Shown piece after piece: positions 34,215 through 45,168 of a DNA stretch of 64,000 nt. The stretch covers positions 1,181,001 through 1,245,000 of the forward strand of contig NZ_CP017174.1 in NCBI RefSeq assembly GCF_006402735.1, written 5' to 3'. This stretch comes from Myxococcus xanthus. Lineage in GTDB: Bacteria; Myxococcota; Myxococcia; Myxococcales; Myxococcaceae. Both the position numbers and the translations under genes were made by a program. Position 1 is the stretch's first letter, and each line of letters starts with the position of its first letter. A model generated the notes under the pieces. The model did not search any database and had not been told where the DNA came from. It saw nothing but the letters and a program-made list of their open reading frames with translations.

Positions 34215-34622
34215 TCAAATAAGGTAGGAGCAGTGCTGCAGGTACAGCGGTGGCGCGGTGGAGTGATGCACGCCCCGGATGCGCACCCACGACGTGGGCA
34301 GGGCCTCGGGTGCTGGCGGCACCACGGGGACAGCCTGGGGAAGCACCGCCAGGGGTGTCAGCGCCCACGCATGGCGTGAGCTCGCGGTGACGGGCTCCGG
34401 CGCCGGGAGCTGCACGGCGAGTTCGCCGCAGCAGTCGTAGTGGTTGCCACGGATGCCCGCTTCCTGAGCGTCGGGCGCGGCCTTTTTCCGCTTCGACTGG
34501 GGGCAGACACACGTCAGGTCCAGCTTCACCGTGCCCTGGCAGAAGTGGAACAGCCCCTCGACCGCCCCCGCGATGGGAGGCAGCCCCAGGACCACCAGTA
34601 ATGTCAGGACTCGGACGAGCAT
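34215..34622 (-). CDS. Small exported Cys-containing protein leading the cus operon
   Basis: Protein of 135 aa with a signal peptide (MLVRVLTLLVVLGLPPIAGA). The mature part has C/H-rich points: FHFCQGTVKLDLTCVCPQ, HYDCCGEL and a C-terminal LQHCSYLI. A proline-rich linker lies between. No family was recognised. It precedes cusCBA on the same strand, just as the Cys-rich protein at 26430 precedes the czc-like operon. A periplasmic copper-related job is inferred from position only. No clear ribosome site precedes the ATG. Confidence 0.6.
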   Translation of the reverse strand: MLVRVLTLLVVLGLPPIAGAVEGLFHFCQGTVKLDLTCVCPQSKRKKAAPDAQEAGIRGNHYDCCGELAVQLPAPEPVTASSRHAWALTPLAVLPQAVPVVPPAPEALPTSWVRIRGVHHSTAPPLYLQHCSYLI

Positions 34623-34700
34623 GAACGTGGGCTTGCCCAGCAGATAGCGCGGCGGGACGGCGCGTGCAACTCCGCACGCGTCACGCCATTCCCATTCAAC

Positions 34701-35666
34701 TCATGCCGCGCCGCGTGCTGGCACGGGCTTGGGCTGGATTAGCTCGGTGGAGAAGTAGCGCTCCATGCGGTCGGGGAACACCGTCACCACCTGCGCCTCC
34801 GGGCCCAGTCGCTTCGCGGCTTCCACCGCGGCGACGTAGTTGAGGCCGGACGACGGTCCCACGGGGAAGCCGCGGCGGATGAGCGCCCTGGCGGTGCTCA
34901 TGGCGACATCGTCCGACACGTCGATTTCAACGCGGCCCGGCATGTCCGCCTCGCGGTACAGCCGGGACATGCCATCCACCACGCCCGGGACGCGGGGGCT
35001 GAAGCTGCAACATTCGATGTCGCAGCCCAGGCCGGCGATGGGGCGCGCCACGAAGGCCGTCACCGGACAGCCTGCTTCCGCGAAGGCCTGGTACAGGCCC
35101 ACCACGGTGCCGCCCGTGCCTACGCCGCTGACCACGCCGTGCACCAGCCCGCCCGGGATTTGCGACAGAATCTCCTGGCCCGTCCACACCCGGTGGGCCT
35201 CGGCGTTGTCCAGGTTCTCGAACTGACGCGGCGCGAAGGCCTTGCGCTCACGCGCCAACTCCTCCGCCTTCACGATGGCGCCGTGCACGCCGGCTTCGCG
35301 CGGCACCAGCACCACGTCACCACCATAGGCGCGGATGGTGAGGATGCGCTCCCCGGTGACGCCCTCCGGCATCACCGCGGTGAAGCGCAGGCCCATCTGG
35401 GCGCAAGCCAGCGCCAGGGCGATGCTCGTGGAGCCGCTGGACGCCTCGATGACCTCGCCGCCGGGGACCAGCTCCCCCTGGCGCCACGCCTTCTCCAGCA
35501 TGTAGCGCGCGATGCGGTCCTTGGTGGAGCCGCTGGGGTTGAGGAACTCCAGCTTGCACCAGATGGTGGGGCCCTCCTCGTGGAGACGTACGGGGACGAG
35601 CGGAGTGGGACCCACGGCCTGGAGGAAGCGGCCGTCCGCGGGAAGAGGGCGACAGGGAGGGCGCAT
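34701..35666 (-). CDS. Cysteine-synthase family PLP enzyme
   Basis: Fold-type II PLP enzyme of 321 aa. The cofactor lysine is in NPSGSTKDRIA, the substrate loop is SSGSTSIALA and the phosphate-binding loop is VGTGGTV, all standard for CysK/CysM and cystathionine beta-synthase relatives. The late GPSSGLNY also fits. Exact substrate (O-acetylserine, O-phosphoserine or serine) cannot be told. The ATG at 35666 follows GGAAGG closely; a GTG at 35702 has no ribosome site. It is 78 bp upstream of the small protein that leads the cus operon, so cysteine supply for metal handling is possible but speculative. Confidence 0.85.
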   Translation of the reverse strand: MRPPCRPLPADGRFLQAVGPTPLVPVRLHEEGPTIWCKLEFLNPSGSTKDRIARYMLEKAWRQGELVPGGEVIEASSGSTSIALALACAQMGLRFTAVMPEGVTGERILTIRAYGGDVVLVPREAGVHGAIVKAEELARERKAFAPRQFENLDNAEAHRVWTGQEILSQIPGGLVHGVVSGVGTGGTVVGLYQAFAEAGCPVTAFVARPIAGLGCDIECCSFSPRVPGVVDGMSRLYREADMPGRVEIDVSDDVAMSTARALIRRGFPVGPSSGLNYVAAVEAAKRLGPEAQVVTVFPDRMERYFSTELIQPKPVPARGAA

Positions 35667-35837
35667 GCGGCCTTCCCTATCGCGAAACGGCTCGTTCGGC
35701 ACGGGTCATGAACTTTTCGCTGGGTTCCTGGACAGTCGCTTGTCTGCCTGCTCCGACAGCGCTCCTGTTGGCATCCGTAACATCTGGCGTTCAGGCGGAG
35801 GCGCGGCTACGAAAGAGCCTGGCCCGCACACCTCCGT

Positions 35838-37298
35838 ATGCCTCCCACTTCCGCGCTCATCCTCAACGTCAACGACGACGCGGCCAGCCGCTATGTCACC
35901 TCCCGCGTGCTGGGGCTGGCGGGCTTCCGCGTCGTGGACGCCGCTTCCGGGATGGAGGCGCTTGCCCTGGTGAACGAGGAGACGGACCTCGTCATCCTGG
36001 ACGTGCGGCTGCCGGACATCAGCGGCCTGGAGGTGTGCCGGAGGTTGAAGGAGACGCCTCGCACACAGGGTGTCCTGGTGCTCCACCTGTCCGCACAGGC
36101 CGTGGGGCCGGGCGATCGGGCGCATGGCTTGGAGCACGGCGCGGACGGCTACCTGGTGGCGCCGGTGGACCCGGAGGAGCTGGTGGCCCAGGTCCACGCG
36201 CTGCTCCGGCTGCGCCAGGCCGAGCGCGAGGTGAAGGAGCTGTCCCGCGAGGTGGTGCACCAGCGCCAGCTCCTGGAGTTGGCCATCTCCTGCGCGGCGG
36301 ACCCCATCGCGCTCTACGACGAGACCGGGCGCGTCCTGTCGGCCAATCAGTCCCTGTATGTCTCACGCGGCAGCCACGCCGTGCATGCACCGGGCAGGAC
36401 ACTGGATGAGATGCAGGCCGCGGACGGGGCGCTGACGCCGTACCTCGAACAGGTGCGGATGGCCTTGCGCACGGGGCACGTGCAGCGAGGCACCATCGCC
36501 TTGGAGTCGGACCGCGGCCCGCGGTACTTCGACTACGTGCTGTCGCCCGCGCTGGGGGCCAGCGGCGAGGTGCTGGCGGTGATGTCCTCTCTACGGGATG
36601 TCACGGAGTCGCGCAGCGCGGAGGAGTTCCGCGAGCAGTTCATCGGCATGTTGGGACATGACCTGCGCAACCCGCTCAACGCGTTGTCCATGTCCGCGCA
36701 GCAGCTGCGGCGCAAGGGCGGGTTGGACGAGCGCCAGGGCATGCTCACCGAGCGCATCCTCACCAGCGCCGAGCGCATGGACCGGATGATTCGCCAGCTG
36801 CTGGACTTCGCGCGCTCGCGGTTGGGCGGCGGCATTCCGGTGGTGCGCTCGTCGTGCGACGTGTTCGAGGTGGTGCGCCGCACCGTGGACGAGCTGCGCG
36901 CCAGCCATCCTGGCCGGGTGGTGCAGTTGGAGTCCAAGGGCGATGGCCTGGGGAAGTGGGACTCCGACCGACTGGAGCAGGCCGTGGGCAACCTGGTGGC
37001 CAACGCGCTGAAGTACAGTCCGGCGGAGAGCACCGTGTGGGTGGGCGCCGAGGGCTCCGAGCGCGAAGTGGTGCTGCGCATCCACAACCGCGGCACGCCC
37101 ATCCCCCCGGAGGACCTGCCCCACGTCTTCGGCGCCTGGCGACGGGGCCGGCGCGCCGCCAGTGACGCGGGCGCGCCCAGCGGCCTGGGGCTCGGCCTCT
37201 ACATCACCCGGCAGATTGTCCGGGCGCATGACGGGGACGCGCAGGTGGCCTCCAGTGCGACGGAGGGCACGACCTTCCTCATTCGCCTGCCGCGATGA
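35838..37298 (+). CDS. Response-regulator / PAS / histidine kinase signalling protein
   Basis: Soluble signalling protein of 486 aa. An N-terminal receiver domain has phospho-acceptor D55 (VILDVRLPD). A PAS-like sensor region (about 140-260) follows. A HisKA domain has phospho-acceptor H274 (GMLGHDLRNPLN), and a HATPase_c domain (NLVANALKYS, GLGLGLYITRQIV) ends the chain. No transmembrane segment is seen. The REC-first order suggests it receives phosphate from another kinase and modulates its own output. The output regulator is not next door. It diverges from the cysteine-synthase gene across a 171-bp gap. Confidence 0.9.
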   Translation: MPPTSALILNVNDDAASRYVTSRVLGLAGFRVVDAASGMEALALVNEETDLVILDVRLPDISGLEVCRRLKETPRTQGVLVLHLSAQAVGPGDRAHGLEHGADGYLVAPVDPEELVAQVHALLRLRQAEREVKELSREVVHQRQLLELAISCAADPIALYDETGRVLSANQSLYVSRGSHAVHAPGRTLDEMQAADGALTPYLEQVRMALRTGHVQRGTIALESDRGPRYFDYVLSPALGASGEVLAVMSSLRDVTESRSAEEFREQFIGMLGHDLRNPLNALSMSAQQLRRKGGLDERQGMLTERILTSAERMDRMIRQLLDFARSRLGGGIPVVRSSCDVFEVVRRTVDELRASHPGRVVQLESKGDGLGKWDSDRLEQAVGNLVANALKYSPAESTVWVGAEGSEREVVLRIHNRGTPIPPEDLPHVFGAWRRGRRAASDAGAPSGLGLGLYITRQIVRAHDGDAQVASSATEGTTFLIRLPR

Positions 37299-37364
37299 TG
37301 ATTAGCTGACGATTGGGGCACCTCACGACTCCCCGCTTGGGGTTGCCGCTACCACCTTCCGTGC

Positions 37365-37964
37365 ATGGCGTCAGACAAGCTCATTTTCGCTCAGTCCGTG
37401 GAAGCGCTCTTCGTGCGGGCGCTCGGGCCGTATCTCACCCGGGATGGACGCCAGCGCCTGAAGGCGGTGGGGCTCGACTTGTCGGAACCGCTGCGCCCCC
37501 AGTACACATTGGAGCAGTGGCGCGCCTTCCTGCGCGTGGCGGCGCAGGATGTCTTCCCGGCCCTGCCTCCGCACGAGGCCAGCTTCGAGTTGGGCGCGCG
37601 CTTCCTCCAGGGCTTCCGGCAGACGTCGGTGGGCCGGGCCAGCTTGTCGCTCGTCACCCAGTTGGGGCCGCGGCGCACGCTGGAGCGGGTGCCGTACAAC
37701 GTTCGCGCCGGCAACAACTTCAATGAGGTCCGCGTGGAGGAGTCCACGCAGGACAGCGCCACGCTGTGGATGAAGGACGTCACGGCGGACACGCCGGACT
37801 TCGCCGCGGGCTTCCTGGCGGAGACGCTGCGGTCGGCGGGCGCGGGGCATGTAGAGGTGAAGCCCATCGCCTTCGACGGCACGGCGGCCACCTTCCGCAT
37901 CACCTGGTCGAAGGCCGCCAGCCGTGCGCCCGTGGCCGGTGCCGGCCCCCGCAGCGTTCATTGA
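37365..37964 (+). CDS. DUF2378 family protein (Myxococcus-type)
   Basis: Protein of 199 aa. The start DKLIFAQSVEALFVRALG and the centre FARFLQGF-type sequence (here GARFLQGFRQTSVGRAS) match the DUF2378 family, which is expanded in myxobacteria and has no known function. No signal peptide or membrane segment. It lies 66 bp after the kinase gene on the same strand and may be in its operon. A signalling or developmental role is only a guess. Confidence 0.8.
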   Translation: MASDKLIFAQSVEALFVRALGPYLTRDGRQRLKAVGLDLSEPLRPQYTLEQWRAFLRVAAQDVFPALPPHEASFELGARFLQGFRQTSVGRASLSLVTQLGPRRTLERVPYNVRAGNNFNEVRVEESTQDSATLWMKDVTADTPDFAAGFLAETLRSAGAGHVEVKPIAFDGTAATFRITWSKAASRAPVAGAGPRSVH

Positions 37965-38043
37965 GGCGGGAGCGTCGCCATGACGGACTCAGGGCTGGCC
38001 GCGCTGGAGCACCTGTTCAGGGTGCACTGACGCTGGCCACCTG

Positions 38044-38061
38044 TCGTGCGCTGTCGCACGA
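38044..38061. repeat. Tight hairpin upstream of the orphan ABC ATPase gene
   Basis: TCGTGCG-CTGT-CGCACGA is a perfect 7-bp stem with a 4-nt loop, 41 bp before the ATG at 38103. It could be an operator or a leader hairpin. A 16-codon frame (37979-38029) with a passable ribosome site lies just before it and looks like a leader or remnant. Confidence 0.35.
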
Positions 38062-38102
38062 TGCCGACCGGACGCGCTCCCTGTCCGGAAGGAAGTCACC
38101 GC

Positions 38103-39158
38103 ATGGCCAGGTTGCTCGTCGAGGACGTCCACGTCCGGCTCGGCACGAATGACATCCTGAAGGGCATCACCGCCGACTTCCGGGACGGCGAGGTGGTGGC
38201 GCTGCTGGGCCGCTCCGGCAGCGGCAAGTCCACGCTGCTGCGCTCCGTCGCTGGTTTGGAGACGCCGGCGCGCGGGCGCATCCACATTGGTGAACGCACG
38301 GTGTTCGACGCGGCGGCGAAGGTGAACCTGCCGCCAGAGCGGCGTGACCTGGGGCTGGTGTTCCAGTCCTACGCGCTGTGGCCGCACAAGACGGTGTTCG
38401 ACAACGTGGCCTACGGCCTGCGGCTGCGCAAGCAGTCCCGCGAGCAGGTGGACCGGGCCGTGCGCGAGGTGCTCCAGGGCGTGGGCCTGGAGGGCTACGG
38501 CGACCGCTTCCCCAGCCAGCTCTCCGGCGGGCAGCAGCAGCGCGTGGCATTGGCGCGGGCGCTCGTCTACGGGCCGCCGCTGGTGCTCCTGGACGAGCCG
38601 CTGTCCAACTTGGACGCGAAGCTGCGGGAGGAGGCGCGCGTGTGGATTCGCGCGCTCATCAAGCGGCTGGGGCTCACCGCGCTCTTCGTCACCCATGACC
38701 AGGTGGAGGCCATGGCCATCGCGGACCGCATCATGCTGCTGGACGGCGGGCGGATGGTGCAGGACGGGACGCCGGAGCAGCTCTACACGGAGCCGAGGAG
38801 CCTGTTCGCCGCCGACTTCATGGGGGTGAACAACACGCTGTCAGGGCGCGTGGTGGAGCGCCGCGGCGGCGAGGCGCGGCTCCAGGTGGGAAGCCAGTCA
38901 TTGTGGGGGCAGCGGCGTGGGGACGGCTCCGGTGGCGACACGGCCACGGGCGTCATCCGCGTGGAGGAGCTCCAGTTGGCATCCGGCCCCGGGGAGAACC
39001 GGCTCCCGGCCGCGCTGGCGAGCTCCATCTACGTGGGCGGGCGCTGGGAGCACCAGTTCCATGCCGCAGGGCAGACACTGCGCGCCTCGACGCGCCAGGT
39101 GTTGGCTCCGGGGGCCTACACGCTCGCGTTCCCCAAGGAGCGCCTCTGGATTTTCTGA
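38103..39158 (+). CDS. Orphan ABC transporter ATPase, FbpC/PotA-like
   Basis: ATP-binding subunit of 351 aa. Walker A is GRSGSGKST at 36-44, the signature is LSGGQQQR and Walker B is VLLDEPLSNLDAKLREE. The C-terminal 110 residues form the TOBE/OB-type domain found in importers of iron(III), sugars, polyamines and phosphonates; length and LSNLDAKLR are typical. No permease or binding-protein gene is adjacent (an oxidoreductase on the other strand follows), so the partners must lie elsewhere. Substrate unknown. Confidence 0.88.
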   Translation: MARLLVEDVHVRLGTNDILKGITADFRDGEVVALLGRSGSGKSTLLRSVAGLETPARGRIHIGERTVFDAAAKVNLPPERRDLGLVFQSYALWPHKTVFDNVAYGLRLRKQSREQVDRAVREVLQGVGLEGYGDRFPSQLSGGQQQRVALARALVYGPPLVLLDEPLSNLDAKLREEARVWIRALIKRLGLTALFVTHDQVEAMAIADRIMLLDGGRMVQDGTPEQLYTEPRSLFAADFMGVNNTLSGRVVERRGGEARLQVGSQSLWGQRRGDGSGGDTATGVIRVEELQLASGPGENRLPAALASSIYVGGRWEHQFHAAGQTLRASTRQVLAPGAYTLAFPKERLWIF

Positions 39159-39182
39159 GAGGCGCAGGGGCAGCGCGGTGCC

Positions 39183-40355
39183 TCATGGCGCGAGCCCGGT
39201 GGGCGCTGGCGCGGAGCGCTGCTCCGCGGCGGGCGTCAGGGCGGGGAAGGCGGTGTGCCGGTTCTTCCAGAAGGGCGCGTCGGGCCACCGTTGCTCCTCG
39301 CGGTAGGTGCTGCTTCGTCTGTGCAGGTGTTCGTTGAAGCGCAGATGAAGCGTTTGCTCGTAGGCGCAGAGCGCATCCACTTCACCGCGCAGGTATTGCT
39401 CCAGGGCTTCGGCGGCGAGGAGCGCGGAGTCCAGCGCGCTGAAGATACCCTGGGCGGACAGCGGGTCATGGGTGCAGGCCGCATCGCCTACGGCGAGCCA
39501 GCGCTCACCGTGCATCTGGTCGAGTTCGCCGACGAGCACGGGCGCCGCGACGAGAGGCTCTCCGGCGAAGTCGCAGGCCGCCAGCCTCGCCTGGGTGACG
39601 GGGGCTTGTTCGAGCAGGGCCGCCCACGGCTCCGGCGTCGCCCAGCGCAGTCCGTGCAAGGAATCTCCATCACCCACCAGGGTGACGGCGACACAGTCCG
39701 AGGGCAGTCGCGCGGAGTGCCACCAGCCTTCCGGACATGATTCCACCAAGGCATCCGTGGGGAATGATTCCCCTGGCCGGAGCTGGAACGCGCCATGAAC
39801 GGTGAAGCAGCGGTCGCGGATGCGGCGCCGCGCGCCCTGGGTCATGGCGAAGGTGGCTTTCCATCCGGTCGCATCCACGACGAAGCGCGCCCGCAGCGTG
39901 AGCGCGCCCGTCTTGCGTTGGGAGAGGTGCAGCCGATAGCCCTCCTTCGCGATGGACTCGACGTCCAGCAGGGTCGTCAGGCGAAGGACGCGGACGCCTT
40001 GCCGGGCTGCCTCCAGGCTGAGCCGTTCGTCGAAGCGTGCCCGGTCCAGGTGCCAGGCGGAGCCCCAGGGCGACATCTGCGTGTCCTGGACTCTGGGCTC
40101 CGCGCGGCTCCAGCACGAGGACGTCCCGCGCGAGGCCAGGTGTCCATCGCGCAGGAAGCTGCTCCAGACACCGAGCCGGGACAGGGGAATGCGGAGGTCG
40201 GGTGACAAGGTCTCGCCCGAGCGGTGCGTGTCGTAATCAGTGCGCTCGAGCATGACGATGGACAGGAAGGGCGCCAGGTCTCGCAAGGCCACGGCCATGG
40301 CCGCGCCCGCTGGGCCGCCTCCGATGATGGCGACGTCGTAGGAAGCTTCGCTCAT
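39183..40355 (-). CDS. FAD-dependent oxidoreductase of the LodB/GoxB-tryptophan-halogenase-like family
   Basis: Flavoprotein of 390 aa. The FAD-binding motif GGGPAGAAMA is at 12-21. Later come SPWGSAWHLDRARFDERL and VGDAACTHDPLSAQGI, the motifs of the group that contains LodB and GoxB. Those proteins help form the quinone cofactor of amino-acid oxidases such as lysine epsilon-oxidase. The oxidase gene (lodA or goxA type) is not next to it, so it may act in another oxidation or on a distant partner. The start is ATG at 40355 with GAAGC nearby. Confidence 0.75.
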   Translation of the reverse strand: MSEASYDVAIIGGGPAGAAMAVALRDLAPFLSIVMLERTDYDTHRSGETLSPDLRIPLSRLGVWSSFLRDGHLASRGTSSCWSRAEPRVQDTQMSPWGSAWHLDRARFDERLSLEAARQGVRVLRLTTLLDVESIAKEGYRLHLSQRKTGALTLRARFVVDATGWKATFAMTQGARRRIRDRCFTVHGAFQLRPGESFPTDALVESCPEGWWHSARLPSDCVAVTLVGDGDSLHGLRWATPEPWAALLEQAPVTQARLAACDFAGEPLVAAPVLVGELDQMHGERWLAVGDAACTHDPLSAQGIFSALDSALLAAEALEQYLRGEVDALCAYEQTLHLRFNEHLHRRSSTYREEQRWPDAPFWKNRHTAFPALTPAAEQRSAPAPTGLAP

Positions 40356-40757
40356 GGCGCGCCCCTCCGCGCGGCGGCGGGCGTCCCGTCGCGGCAGGGC
40401 TCAGGGCGCCTGGTTTCGACGGGGGCCCGGGGAATCTGGTGGGTGGGGCTCAAGTTTTCGCTCCTCATGTTCCGAGGTGCGATGTGCAAGGCACATTCCT
40501 CCTGGCGGCGATGCGCGGTGCATCCGCGCGTGTGCTCCGTGTCATGGACTTCCGCTGTGTGCGGTGGCCTGTGCCGGGCGGTGGATGACGCGTCACGCTG
40601 CTCCCGTGACGCGTCAGCGTCATGCCCGCACGCAAGGGTTGCGTCCCGCTGGGCCCTCGCCTGGTGGGGGGAACACCCGCGGTGGGGGCCTACTCACGAC
40701 GTTCCGTCGCGTTGACGCCGGGCTGTACCTGTGTTCAGGCTAGTCCTGGAGGTGCCC
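40356..40757. other. Divergent intergenic region
   Basis: A 402-bp gap between the divergent flavoprotein and helicase genes. Long frames through it are GC-driven shadows with no ribosome site or recognisable domain. Its notable content is the tandem palindrome at 40586-40616. I see no tRNA or other gene. Confidence 0.6.
40586..40616. promoter_or_regulatory. Tandem perfect palindromes, two helical turns apart
   Basis: TGACGCGTCA occurs at 40586-40595 and again at 40607-40616. Each copy is a perfect 10-bp palindrome, and the starts are 21 bp apart, i.e. two turns of DNA on the same face. A further GCGTCA half-site follows at 40617-40622. This is the pattern of a cooperative operator for a dimeric repressor or activator. 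It could control the flavoprotein gene (230 bp away) or the helicase gene (142 bp away). The regulator is unknown. Confidence 0.6.
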
Positions 40758-45098
<4,341 letters not shown>

Positions 45099-45168
45099 GT
45101 GGCGAGGCCCCGCCGGACAGCGAATGCTAGGGTGCCGCCCCTTTCGTTTCTTTCGAGGGGTTGCCCGA

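Noticed and set aside
37979..38029. A 16-codon frame before the ABC ATPase gene
   Set aside because: Too short and without a recognisable role; noted only as a possible leader or remnant.
40224..40715. A 163-codon plus-strand frame before the helicase gene
   Set aside because: It begins inside the flavoprotein gene on the other strand and runs through the tandem palindrome; composition is shadow-like.
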